64,000 bases of DNA from contig JAPMXV010000015.1 of NCBI GenBank assembly GCA_026936335.1, positions 186,001-250,000 on the forward strand. Reading direction: 5' to 3'. Below, piece by piece: positions 1 to 10,091 of this stretch (position 1 is its first letter; each line of letters starts with the position of its first letter). A program made the position numbers and the translations under genes. The notes beneath the pieces were generated by a model. That model was not told the origin of the DNA, searched no databases, and saw only the letters and a list, made by a program, of their open reading frames with translations. The stretch comes from Mantamonas sphyraenae. Its lineage: Eukaryota; CRuMs; Mantamonadidae.

Positions 1-5
1 AGGCG

Positions 6-2547
6 ATGTCGATGAGCGAACTTGCCAGCGCAGCAGGCCGTGGAGTTTCTGAGCTGGGCGCAGCTGCACGTGATGCGGCTGCGGCGACGGGCCGTGCGGT
101 GCGTCAAGGCGCACAGGTTGCGTTTGACACGGGTGTGCGTGCTGTGCAGGCGGGCGGTCGCATTGCACGTGACAACGCCGAGCTGATTGGCACCGTGGCA
201 GGCGGTGTGGCAGGCACGATTGCATGCGGACCGGGATGCGGACGTGTGGGAGCTGCGCTGGGCGGAGGAGTGGGTGCATTCATCCAGACGCGTGGAACCA
301 CGCAGGAGAGGATGAACGCTGCATTGCGTTCGGCAACGATCGGCATTGTGGATCCGTTTGGGCGTGTGATGGCAGTGCCGGGCGTGAGGAACGTGGTGAA
401 CGGCGCGGTGACGAGTGTGACGGGTCGTGTGATGACCTCTGCAGCAGCGCAGCGATTGGCAAACACAGCCGTGGGCCAGGCGCTGACGTCGCGTGTGGGT
501 GCTTTGACCGCTCAGAACGCTGCCCGTGCCGCGGTGACGCGTGCTGCAGTCCAGCGTGCGATTGCTCGTGGTGGCATTCGCGGACGTGCTGTGCAGGGTG
601 TGTTTGACGCTGCCAAGGAGCAGTTCAACCGTGTTGTTGCCAGTCGTGTTGTTCCCCGTGCCATGGTTGCCTCGCGTGTCAAGGGTGCTATGGAAAGTGC
701 CCTTGGTGCAGGCATCGATGCTGGTCTGCGTGCCGTCCAGGGTCGTCCTCGCACAGGTGTCTCTAGTGGCCCTACCACTCGTGGTGGGCGTCGTGGTGCT
801 CGTGGTACGCGTGCTGCGACCACCTCTCGTGGCCCTACCACTCGTGGTGGACGTCGTGGTGCTCGTGGTGCTGGTCGCTCTCGTGGCCCTACCACTCGTG
901 GTGGACGTCGTGGTGCTCGTGGTGGACGCCGTGGTGGACGCTCTCGTGGCCCTACCACTCGTGGACGTCGTGGTGCTCGTCGTGGTGGTCGCTCTCGTGC
1001 CCTACCACTCGTGGTGCGTCGTGGTGCTCGTGGTGGACGCCGTGGTGGTCGCTCTCGTGGCCCTACCACTCGTGGTGGACGTCGTGGTGCTCGTGGTGGC
1101 CGCCGTGGTCGCTCTCGTGGCCCTACCACTCGTGGTGGGACGTCGTGGTGCTCGTGGTGGACGCCGTGGTCGCTCTCGTGCCCTACCACTCGTGGTGGGC
1201 GTCGTGGTCGTGGTGGACGCCGTGGTGGTCGCTCTCGTGGCCCTACCACTCGTGGTGGGCGTCGTGGTGCTCGTGGTGGACGCCGTGGTGGTCGCTCTCG
1301 TGGCCCTACCACTCGTGGTGGACGTCGTGGTGCTCGTGGTGGACGCCGTGGTGGTCGCTCTCGTGGCCCTACCACTCGTGGTGGACGTCGTGGTGCTCGT
1401 GGTGGACGCCGTGGTGGTCGCTCTCGTGGCCCTACCACTCGTGGTGGGCGTCGTGGTGCTCGTGGTGGACGCCGTGGCGGTCGCTCTCGTGGCCCTACCA
1501 CTCGTGGTGGACGTCGTGGTGCTCGTGGTGGACGTCGTGGTGGCCGCCGTGGTGGTCGCTCTCGTGGCCCTACCACTCGTGGGCGTCGTGGTGCTCGTGG
1601 TGGACGCCGTGGCGGTCGCTCTCGTGGCCCTACCACTCGTGGTGGACGTCGTGGTGCTCGTGGTGGACGTCGTGGTGGACGCCGTCGGTCGCTCTCGTGG
1701 CCCTACCACTCGCGGTGGACGTCGTGGTGCTCGTGGTGGACGTCGTGGTGGACGCCGTGGTGGCCGCTCTCGTGGCCCTACCACTCGCGGTGGACGTCGT
1801 GGTGGACGCCGTGGCGGTCGCTCTCGTGGCCCTACCACTCGCGGTGGACGTCGTGGTGCTCGTGGTGGACGTCGTGGTGGACGCCGTGGTGGCCGCTCTC
1901 GTGGTCCTACCAGCCGTGGTGGACGCCGTGGTGGACGCCGTGGTGGCCGCTCTCGTGGCCGCACCACTCGCAGACGTCTCTCGTGTGGACGTCGTGGTGG
2001 ACGCCGTGGTGGCCGCCGTCGTGGACGACGTCGTGGTGGTCGCTCTCGTGGTCGCACCAGCAGCCGCTCTCGTGGTCCTACCAGCCGTGGTGGACGCCGT
2101 GGTGGTCGCTCTCGTGGCCGCACCAGCAGCCGCTCTCGTGGTCCTACCAGCCGTGGTGGACGCCGTGGTGGTCGCTCTCGTGGCCGCACCAGCAGCCGCT
2201 CTCGTGGTCCTACCAGCCGTGGTGGGACGCCGTGGTGGCCGCTCTCGTGGCCGCACCAGCAGCCGCTCTCGTGGTCCTACCAGCCGTGGTGGACGCCGTG
2301 GCAGCCGCTCTCGTGGCCGCTCCAGCAGCCGCTCTCTCCTGGCCGTGGTGGACGCAGCAGCAGCCGCTCTCGAGGCCGTTCCAGCAGCCGCTCTCGAGGC
2401 CGTTCCAGCAGCCGCTCTCGCGGTCGTTCCAGCCGATCCAGCAGCCGTTCCCGTGGTGGCCGCTCTCGCGGTGGAAGCCGTGGTGGCCGCTCTCGTGGTG
2501 GAAGCCGTGGCGGACGCTCCCGCGGCGGTCGTGGCGGACGCCGCTGA
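6..2547 (+). CDS. RGG/RG-rich tandem-repeat protein gene with internal frame slips
   Basis: The protein starts near the window edge with an Ala/Gly-rich N-terminal region of about 250 residues that includes a glycine-zipper-like stretch (GTVAGGVAGT, GAALGGGVGAF). An Arg-Gly array with units such as SRGPTTRGGRRGARGGRRGG follows, then an SR/RG tail (SSSRSRGR, GGRSRGGSRGG) and a TGA at 2545-2547. RGG tracts usually bind RNA and are arginine-methylated; that role is inferred. The RG reading is not in one frame. It follows the frame of ATG 6 to about 1685, with two self-correcting slips near 1000-1020 and 1137-1180. It then moves to a second frame until about 2222, to a third until about 2335, and back to the second frame to the stop. 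Either the repeats contain indels or the sequence is wrong there. The start could lie upstream of the window. Confidence 0.55.
766..2540 (+). repeat. Tandem CGTGGT-type coding minisatellite
   Basis: Degenerate direct repeats of roughly 45-60 bases are built from cgtggt, ctctcgtggccctaccac and gacgtcgtggtgctcgtgg blocks. Units differ by small insertions and deletions. The repeat contains no stop codon in most frames on either strand, which explains the many long overlapping open frames here. It encodes the RGG part of the gene at 6-2547. Confidence 0.9.
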
Positions 2548-2620
2548 TCAATTGCAGCCAAGAAATGAACCGAACAACTGGTGTTGCATTGCAAAAACAC
2601 ATCCCTGACAAAAGCACTCA

Positions 2621-5600
2621 TCACCCCCACAACCTCTTGGCAATCACCACGGCGAGAAACTTGTAAAATCTGCCAGGCAGGATGGGATCAATCTCAAGCA
2701 AACTGTCAATGTACGTGGAATCGACACGATAGATCCTCGCCCCATCTTCACCAGCCACCACATCGGCAGACACCGGGCCGTGTTCCAGGAAGCTCATTTC
2801 GCCAAACACTTCACCTTCAACAAGCGTTGCCACAGCTTCGTTGCCCAATGCCACATGAACCTGTCCCGTCACCACTTGGAACAGCGATCTGCTGTACTCG
2901 CCACAGCTCAGCACATGCTCCCCGGGTCCGTACGCGGTCAAAATGGCACCACGAAGCAGCAGCGCAACATCCTGTTCGGAAAACACCACATCGTCGTCTG
3001 CACCCGTGCTGCTTGCACCTGCTCCGTCGCCGCTTTCCACCCACAGCTCGCTCGCAGAGCCCAGCTTGTGTGCCATCCGCGGCAAACAGTGGGTCAGGAT
3101 GGTGTCATGCACCACGTCCAGCTGGTGACCCACCCCGGTCCTGTCGAAAAAGTAGCGATGGATGCGGCCACTCATCAAACGGAAAAAGATCAACCCACGT
3201 GCCTCCTCCATCTCAATGGCATGGATGCTTTCGATGGCCACCGACTCCTTCGTTTTGATGCCATAAAGCTTGGCGATGAAGAGCACACGCGATGTGGTCA
3301 AGAAAAGTTCCCCCTTCAACCTCGCCGTTCGCTCCACGTAGCACGGCCATGAGCACAGCACGCTCTCACTCGCCGGCAGATGGAACTCTCTGTGCACCGA
3401 CGACACCGACAGCAAGGAGCTAGACGACCCCACCGACAGGCCCCGCAATCGCTTGCCCACCTCCACCATGGCTCCATCACCGTCCCTCTCTGTGTCACTG
3501 TCACATCCTTCATCACTGTCGCTGCTGTCGCTGTCGCTATCGCTATCGCTGTCACTGTCGCCCCAATCACCTCCTCCGACCGACCGTTGACGCTTCAGCT
3601 GCTCCAAGCGCTGCTTCAGCGTCATCGTGCCCCGTTCACGCAGCTGTCTGGACATACCCAGTGCCAAAAAGGCGTACAGCTTGCCGGTCAGCTGCGGTTC
3701 AACCTCCACCGTCTTGTTCATGAAGCGGCGCGAGAGCAAGTACACCTCGACGCCGTCTTCGTTGGCCACCACCGAAACGTCCATCGGCGCCTCGGTCAGG
3801 AAGGAACGCACACCGATGAGATCGCCCGGACCCATGCTACCCAACACCATCTCTTTGCCACGAGACCGCACCACCGTGCGCACGCGGCCCTTGCGCACCT
3901 GGTACACGTCGTTGCACTGCTGCCCCTCCTGCAACACCCCCTCGTCGCGAGAGAAACGCTGCACACGCAACCCTTTGAGCATCACCTCGCAGGCCGCATC
4001 ACCGCCTGTCATGCCTCCGTCGCCCCGGTCTCCCAACTCGCCGCGCATTCCAGCAAAGCCGCTTCGAGTTGGGGTCGGTGAGGGCGATCCCGATGTCGAT
4101 GTCACCCTTCGCATGGCGTACATGGCGGATGTGCCTGCAGACGTGCGTCGCAGCATTTCCGACTGTGCCGCCACCGATGTCAATTTGGCGGAATGCGCAT
4201 GTGCCAAGTCGCCGCCGTTTCCCACATCCGCTTCTTCCTCCTCCTCCTCATTGTCTGCATGAGACAGCGACACACTCAGTGCACCCAGATTCTTGCGTGC
4301 CAACAGCGTCGCCTTGCCCCTGCTCAGCTCTTCCATCTCGTCCTCTTCCTCGTCATCATCCTCGTCGTCGTCGTCGTCCTCATCATCCTGCCCCTTCTCG
4401 CCTCCCACTGACGACATTCCCGAGAGCAAGCCCATGTCATCCGAGGTGTGCATCAGCGACGATCTTCCAGCGCCTGTCTGAGATTGTTGTGATGATGCAT
4501 CGTCCCCTCCGCCTGCCAAAAGACCCGTGGCGTGGCTGCTGCGATGCGATGCACTTGACGACATTTCCCCTTGTCTCATGTCGTTGACGCGCACGTGCTC
4601 TTGGCCCTGCTCGTCGCGCGTGAGCACCAGCTGCGTGCTGCCCACAGACGTTTTGCGCGACCGTACCATGAACTTGGGGATGTCCACGTGCGTTTCCTCT
4701 TTCAGGTACTCCAGCAGCTGTTGGGCGTCAAAGTCGTTGTCCATGCGCACGTGCACCTTGGCACGGCCGCGCAGGTACACCGAAAACGCGTTGCGTGCTC
4801 CCGAGCTGTCCGGTGCAAGTGCACGCACGTCTGCAAACGGCAAGTTCAGGGTCACCTTGAAGCCCATCAGAGGCATGTCGGCCACCAGCGCCAGACGGTG
4901 CGTGGAAACAAACATCAAGCCGCTCACAGGCACATGCTGACGCAGTTCGCAGTCCTGGAAGCAGAACAGGGGAACCTCGGTGTCGTCCAGGGTCTCGTCA
5001 AACGTGCTGAAAAAGTACTCGTTCAGAGTGTCTCGCAGTTGCGGCGTCTCCATCAACAGCGTGGACAGGTCCACAGGTGGCTGTGTGCTTTGGTGAACCG
5101 TCACCGCGCGACCTCTGCGTGTGCCGTACATCCCATCGTCCAGCGTCATCATGCGCACGTCCTCCTCCTCCACCTCACCCACCATGTGCAGCAGCTCTTC
5201 CTCAGTCAATTCCTCGTCACCCCCACCAAAGCTGTCATCCAGCACGCCACTTGCCATGACATCACCCTCAAGGTCAAGACGCGAGGGGACCGACACCATG
5301 GTCCGCCTACGCATGGGAAGCAGGCCGTCCTGGTCCAACGAGAAGCCGCTGGACACACGTCGCATACCCATCAGTCCACCACTCCCCCGACGTCCCTCGT
5401 GGCTTCCGTGTGACGATTCGCTCAGTTCCCGCGTACGCCTCCGTCCCAACCAGCCTTCTTGCTGATCCAGCATGCGTGGGGCTGGGTCAAACGACGACGC
5501 TCGTGCGCGTCGTTTCGTGGGTGACTCGTTGGGACTGGTGAGAAGAGGAGAACCGGCGCCGGCGCCGGCGCCGACTGTCGTCAGTCCGCGCACGTTGCGT

Positions 5601-8422
5601 CGCTGCATCTCTCGCCATCCGTCGCTGGCCTCGCTCACCGTCCGATGCAGCGCACCCACTCCGTTCTCTCGTCGCAAGCCCAGCGAAGAAGCGCTGCCCA
5701 TGGTGTCATCTGCACCAAAAGCAGACACCGGTGTGCTTGTCGTGGCTGCGCCCGAGCCCGAGCCGGTGCTCGTGCTCGTGCCGCCATCCTCGTCCAGCTC
5801 GTCAAACCCGTCAAACAGATGTTCAAACTCGCTGTAGTCCTGCTTCTTGCCAATGTACGACACTCGGTGCAGCTCTGTGCGCATCCCCGCAATCCGACGG
5901 TTGACCTCAAAGTTGAGGATGCTCTCCATCGGCGTCGACTCAAACGGCGCCGGCGCCTCCCGGTTGTACACCGCCGCAAAGTCCACGTCGGCAAACCATG
6001 GGTGCTCTTTGATGCGTGCCACGTTGCTCTCTCCGGAGCCCAGTCGCCCCTCGGGATCCTTGACCAGCAACCGTTGCAGCAAATCCACAAGCTCCTCGGA
6101 CATCCACCGTGGAAACTCTGGCTCCGCCCCTTGGATGTTTTGCACCATTTCGTCAAAATTGGCCGAAGAGAACGGTGTGTGGCCAGCCACGAGTTCGTAC
6201 ACGGTGATGCCGAACGACCAGATGTCCACCGCGTTGTCGTACGTCTCTTCCTTCAGGATTTCCGGCGCCACGTACTCCAGCGTGCCGCAGAACGTGTCGC
6301 TAAAGTTGCGGCCGTACTCAAAATGCGGTTTGCACAGACCAAAGTCTGCCAGCACAATGTGGCCGTGCTCGTCAATGAGCAGGTTGTCGGGTTTGATGTC
6401 CCTGTGAATCACCTGGGCGTGCGCAAGATACTCCAGACATAGCAGCAACTCGGCGGCCACCGCCTTTGCTTGGTCTTCCCCCAAGCCACCCTTGGGGATT
6501 CGAAGCGACACCTCTGAGCCGCAGCAGTAATCGAGGAGCATGAACAGGCGTGTGGGTGTCTGAAACGCACGATGCAGCTTCAGGATGAATGGATGGCTCA
6601 GGGTGTGCAACACTCGCTTCTCGCCCACCACATTGTCCACCACCTGGTCATCAATCACCTTGGCCTTGTTGACGATCTTCAGGGCAAACAGCGCGCCAGA
6701 CACCCGTTCGCTCACAAGCATCACCTTGCCGTACGCCCCTTCGCCCAGACGCGTCAACATGTCAAATGATGTCAGATTCAACTGTGCCATGCGTTCCGTC
6801 TCGTCTGTCGAACTCAGTGTCGATGTACTCGACGCCGTCGACTGGATTGACTGCGAACGCGATCGTCCTCCTCCTCCACCGCCTAGCTCGTTGCCAACCT
6901 CCAAACTAGCCAGGCGGAACACGCCATGCTGTTGTGCGCCTGTGGTTTGCTTGCCCCTTGCCCTCTGTGTCTTGTTGCCCGCTGCCACCGCAGCCTTTGC
7001 CCGCTGCGCCGCCAGGAGATCGTATATCGAATCACCCCGATCCAACACCACCGGCCGTTGCCGTTTCATGGCACTGCGCGGGCTACTTGCAGCAGGTACC
7101 ATGTTCATGGGCCTCCCTCCGCTGCCTCCCAGCCTCAACGACGTCACGCCTTGGGCGAAAGACGAGGAGGAAGATGACGACGATGACGACGATGACGACG
7201 ACGACGACGACGCTGTGGTCTCGCTGCCCTCGGATATGATCACCGTCTTGACATACTCGCGCATTTTCTCTGCGGCACGATGTTCGTCGAGGCGTTTGAT
7301 GGCGCCTTGGATCTCAAAGAGCCAGCGCTCTCTCTCTCTGACGGAGGAACTCTTGAACACACGCTTGCGTTTGGCTGTGTCTGCTTCGATGTCGCCACTG
7401 GTTTTGACGGCGTCGCGCCGCAAGGTGATGACCAGCAGGGCCTCGAGGCTCTTGCCGCCGCGCTGCACCTTGCGGATGTGGTCGATGCGGATTTGCTCCA
7501 TGGGTCGTTGCTGCTCATCGAATGCCTGCTGATCGCGAAACACACGCAGGATGCCGTGTGCAAATGTACAAAAGCGCTGCTTCCACATGGCATGCAGGGC
7601 ACCGTGCTGCTGCTGCATCATTGTGGCTGCCAACGAGCGATGATTGATCAGCCACTCCTCAGCACGCATGCGCACGTGCATGTCCCAATCCAGATCCTCC
7701 ATTGCCATCCATTCGATCTCATCTTTGTACTGCGGGTCGCCGTACTCTGCGGCGAGGGTGGCAATCAGCGACGCTGGTTGCAGCTCCGTTGCTTCAAGCC
7801 GCTCCTGCACAGTGGCAAACACCTCCTTGTCCGCCTGGTCCAGGTTGACGAGAACGTGTTTCAGTGTCGATGCAGGCGGATGCACGTTCATCGGCGCCGT
7901 CTCGGTGAGGAAACGGTCAAAGACAAAGTGGGCGCGGGTTCTTCGCTCTTCTCTGGACCAATCTTCGCTGGTCCGGAACAGATGCAACGCCTGCCAGCAC
8001 AGAAGCACCTCCTCCCGGTTGTCCTTGCGGATGCTGGCTGCATAGCGTTCCCACAGCGTGGAATCCTTCAGCACAGCTTGCAGGATGCTGCAGTGACGTT
8101 GTGGCGAGGGCGTGTCAGTGATCTTCCCCTCTTCCCTTGTGCACCCGGGCCGTGCACGTCCTCTCACGCCACTTGACAGGCCATCCGCAAACAACCAGAC
8201 ACGCACGTACCGCATTTGATCCTTGTCCTGCTCTCCCTGTGCATCCTCCTTGCGCAAGCGTTGCTGTGACGAGGCCAGGACACGCACTTCCTGTTGGATG
8301 AGACCCAGCATACGCATAGCCTGTTCCACGTCACCGCCCATGGCTTCCAAGATCATGGTTGCCGCCTCTGCTGCCTGATCCGGATGCTGCATGCATTCCA
8401 GCAACCTGTCATCGTCGTGCAT
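2621..8422 (-). CDS. Multidomain AGC-family Ser/Thr kinase (RGS-like, PH, kinase, GRAM, CNB, GRAM, CNB)
   Basis: One intron (8088-8210, GTACGT...CTGCAG) joins DQMR to ILQAVLKDST in frame; the product is about 1,892 residues. The start at 8422 (MHDDDRLL) is the last ATG before conserved-looking sequence. Approximate domains: RGS-like 80-175, PH 225-340, kinase 513-766 plus AGC tail to 820, GRAM 1093-1200, cyclic-nucleotide-binding (CNB) fold 1440-1563, GRAM 1636-1738, CNB fold 1771-1886. The kinase has GEGAYGKV, the ALKIV lysine, HRDIKPDN, DFG and APE, so it should be active. The tail carries an FDGFDE hydrophobic motif with an acidic residue where many AGC kinases have a phosphorylated Ser/Thr. 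In both CNB folds the arginine that usually holds the cyclic phosphate is absent (EAPMDVSV, HGPVSADV), so cNMP binding is doubtful. PH and GRAM domains suggest membrane recruitment. Long Ser and acidic linkers separate the domains. Confidence 0.85.
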   Translation of the reverse strand: MHDDDRLLECMQHPDQAAEAATMILEAMGGDVEQAMRMLGLIQQEVRVLASSQQRLRKEDAQGEQDKDQMRYVRVWLFADGLSSGVRGRARPGCTREEGKITDTPSPQRHCSILQAVLKDSTLWERYAASIRKDNREEVLLCWQALHLFRTSEDWSREERRTRAHFVFDRFLTETAPMNVHPPASTLKHVLVNLDQADKEVFATVQERLEATELQPASLIATLAAEYGDPQYKDEIEWMAMEDLDWDMHVRMRAEEWLINHRSLAATMMQQQHGALHAMWKQRFCTFAHGILRVFRDQQAFDEQQRPMEQIRIDHIRKVQRGGKSLEALLVITLRRDAVKTSGDIEADTAKRKRVFKSSSVRERERWLFEIQGAIKRLDEHRAAEKMREYVKTVIISEGSETTASSSSSSSSSSSSSSSSSFAQGVTSLRLGGSGGRPMNMVPAASSPRSAMKRQRPVVLDRGDSIYDLLAAQRAKAAVAAGNKTQRARGKQTTGAQQHGVFRLASLEVGNELGGGGGGRSRSQSIQSTASSTSTLSSTDETERMAQLNLTSFDMLTRLGEGAYGKVMLVSERVSGALFALKIVNKAKVIDDQVVDNVVGEKRVLHTLSHPFILKLHRAFQTPTRLFMLLDYCCGSEVSLRIPKGGLGEDQAKAVAAELLLCLEYLAHAQVIHRDIKPDNLLIDEHGHIVLADFGLCKPHFEYGRNFSDTFCGTLEYVAPEILKEETYDNAVDIWSFGITVYELVAGHTPFSSANFDEMVQNIQGAEPEFPRWMSEELVDLLQRLLVKDPEGRLGSGESNVARIKEHPWFADVDFAAVYNREAPAPFESTPMESILNFEVNRRIAGMRTELHRVSYIGKKQDYSEFEHLFDGFDELDEDGGTSTSTGSGSGAATTSTPVSAFGADDTMGSASSLGLRRENGVGALHRTVSEASDGWREMQRRNVRGLTTVGAGAGAGSPLLTSPNESPTKRRARASSFDPAPRMLDQQEGWLGRRRTRELSESSHGSHEGRRGSGGLMGMRRVSSGFSLDQDGLLPMRRRTMVSVPSRLDLEGDVMASGVLDDSFGGGDEELTEEELLHMVGEVEEEDVRMMTLDDGMYGTRRGRAVTVHQSTQPPVDLSTLLMETPQLRDTLNEYFFSTFDETLDDTEVPLFCFQDCELRQHVPVSGLMFVSTHRLALVADMPLMGFKVTLNLPFADVRALAPDSSGARNAFSVYLRGRAKVHVRMDNDFDAQQLLEYLKEETHVDIPKFMVRSRKTSVGSTQLVLTRDEQGQEHVRVNDMRQGEMSSSASHRSSHATGLLAGGGDDASSQQSQTGAGRSSLMHTSDDMGLLSGMSSVGGEKGQDDEDDDDDEDDDEEEDEMEELSRGKATLLARKNLGALSVSLSHADNEEEEEEADVGNGGDLAHAHSAKLTSVAAQSEMLRRTSAGTSAMYAMRRVTSTSGSPSPTPTRSGFAGMRGELGDRGDGGMTGGDAACEVMLKGLRVQRFSRDEGVLQEGQQCNDVYQVRKGRVRTVVRSRGKEMVLGSMGPGDLIGVRSFLTEAPMDVSVVANEDGVEVYLLSRRFMNKTVEVEPQLTGKLYAFLALGMSRQLRERGTMTLKQRLEQLKRQRSVGGGDWGDSDSDSDSDSDSSDSDEGCDSDTERDGDGAMVEVGKRLRGLSVGSSSSLLSVSSVHREFHLPASESVLCSWPCYVERTARLKGELFLTTSRVLFIAKLYGIKTKESVAIESIHAIEMEEARGLIFFRLMSGRIHRYFFDRTGVGHQLDVVHDTILTHCLPRMAHKLGSASELWVESGDGAGASSTGADDDVVFSEQDVALLLRGAILTAYGPGEHVLSCGEYSRSLFQVVTGQVHVALGNEAVATLVEGEVFGEMSFLEHGPVSADVVAGEDGARIYRVDSTYIDSLLEIDPILPGRFYKFLAVVIAKRLWG

Positions 8423-8590
8423 GTCGGCGAGGGCGATCGTGTTGGCTTTCCAGACGCCTCTGCTCACACGCACACTGCAATCACGGCTGTTGGGAGAGTG
8501 GAAAGACACATGGGAATAGTGCAACCACAGGTTTCGATGAGATCCGGGAGTGCCCACGTGTTGCCAACCACACAACACAATTGCAAGTCC

Positions 8591-10012
8591 ATGGGCCAGT
8601 CTTCCAGCTCAGCTTCCATGCCCCAGGTGCCGTTCCCAGAGGTCGACCCGTATCTGTACACCCTACGTCGCTACGTTCAATCACACAGACACATTTCCAA
8701 TTTGGCATCCGTAGGGTACATTGTCGAGAACCGAATTTCTCTGGCCTGGCAACACGCACAGAGATGGGCCGACAACCTGAACCAGAGCGGCGACTACGAT
8801 CCAATCACACCCGAAACGAGCTTCTGGTGTGCCCAGCTTCCTAAGGATGAGCTGGAGAATGGATTGCTCTACGCTGCTGCGCATGACAACATGGATGCGT
8901 TCCGGGCCCTTCTTGTGCGCGGTTCGCGCTGGGGCGTGAACGTCCTGTCCGCCCAAAACGGCTTTGCGACACACATGTGCGCCTTGGAAATGGCAGTGCA
9001 CAAGGGCAGTCTTAACATTATTGAATCCTTGCTGGAAAGTGGGTTTCGCTGCCCACACAGGTCCATGCATCTCGAGGTGGCAATGGTCGGCAATTCGGCG
9101 AAAACGCTCCTTCCGCTGGTTCAACACGGCGCCACAACCGAGGGATGCATGTACGGTGTGTTGCAGGACGAATCTGCCATCGACGTCGTCCTCCCTTCCA
9201 TGAAGTTGCTCCCTGAGGAAGAGCTGAGGAAGGTGGCTGAGATGGAATTGTTCACAAGGACGTACTACAAACCCAAACACCGCCTGCTCACGAGAATGCT
9301 TGCGAATGGGATGGGAATGCCAGATGCATTGATTGCAGGTCTGCGCTTCATGCCGTATGGTGAGGTGCATGAGTACCTGGAGCAGGAATCCCCAGTTGTC
9401 AACGGCGTGGACTTGAGCCGCGGCATGACAGCCCTGCACATGGCGTGCAGGCATGGAGATGAAGACATTGTGCAAAAGCTGCTCAAGGTGGGTGCAGACC
9501 CGAATGGGTTGTCCACAAACGGATCGCCGCCGCTTCTCATCGCCGCAAGGAGGGGCAACGTCGAGATGGTGCGAGCACTCATCGACGCAGGTGCAGACAT
9601 GAACCACACGGACCGTCGTGCGTGCTGTGCTTTTGACATCGCTCTGAGTCGAAATCGCTACAAGATTTGCCTGGAGCTGGTTGCTCACGGCGCTCAGGTC
9701 CAGTGTGCAGAATGGTTGCGTAGGCGCAGGCCCCACCAAGTGCCGCAGATTCAATTGGCGTATGAATTCGGTGTGCTGCCGCAGTTTCTTGTGGCCAACA
9801 ACATGGGTGGGTGGACCAAAGAAAACCACTCCCTCCTGCCGGAGCAGCTGGACACGGCCGTCGAGTTGGCTCTCATGATGAATGCAGAAGAGCGCGATGA
9901 GATGTTTGAAGCAGGTGGCATGGATGCGTACACTCCTACGGCGTCGTGGATGACGCAGCCGGACGAGGTGATGGAAAGGATCCTCGACCATTTGTTGCTG
10001 CGCAAACTGTGA
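8591..10012 (+). CDS. Ankyrin-repeat protein with C-terminal MFEAGGM/PDEVMER module (ANK-1)
   Basis: A 473-residue single-exon protein. ATG 8591 is chosen because it gives MGQSSSS, an N-myristoylation-type start (Gly2, Ser6) matching MGNSST in the paralogue at 12994; upstream in-frame ATGs would overlap the promoter of the divergent kinase. Several ankyrin repeats are visible; the clearest are around residues 265-360 (MTALHMACRHGDEDIVQKLL, PLLIAARRGNVEMVRALIDA). The last 70 residues hold the shared module: GGWTKENH, LDTAVELALMMNAEER, MFEAGGM, QPDEVMERILDHLL, then four residues to the stop. Ankyrin repeats bind other proteins. The C-terminal helix resembles the first part of an F-box, so a ubiquitin-ligase adaptor role is possible but inferred. 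It is divergent from the kinase gene at 2621-8422, with 168 bases between the start codons. Confidence 0.85.
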   Translation: MGQSSSSASMPQVPFPEVDPYLYTLRRYVQSHRHISNLASVGYIVENRISLAWQHAQRWADNLNQSGDYDPITPETSFWCAQLPKDELENGLLYAAAHDNMDAFRALLVRGSRWGVNVLSAQNGFATHMCALEMAVHKGSLNIIESLLESGFRCPHRSMHLEVAMVGNSAKTLLPLVQHGATTEGCMYGVLQDESAIDVVLPSMKLLPEEELRKVAEMELFTRTYYKPKHRLLTRMLANGMGMPDALIAGLRFMPYGEVHEYLEQESPVVNGVDLSRGMTALHMACRHGDEDIVQKLLKVGADPNGLSTNGSPPLLIAARRGNVEMVRALIDAGADMNHTDRRACCAFDIALSRNRYKICLELVAHGAQVQCAEWLRRRRPHQVPQIQLAYEFGVLPQFLVANNMGGWTKENHSLLPEQLDTAVELALMMNAEERDEMFEAGGMDAYTPTASWMTQPDEVMERILDHLLLRKL

Positions 10013-10091
10013 ACAATGTGATGACTCGCAAGCACACACATGAAGGTAAACGAACATGGAGAAGCATTGCGTACATTCCAATCTGCCTGAA

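Noticed and set aside
512-2260. Long open frames on the minus strand and in other frames of the RGG array
   Set aside because: They come from stop-free CGTGGT repeats; the Arg-Gly frame is the biologically sensible one.
766-2540. CRISPR-like array
   Set aside because: Units are degenerate, contiguous and coding, with no unique spacers; the genome is eukaryotic.
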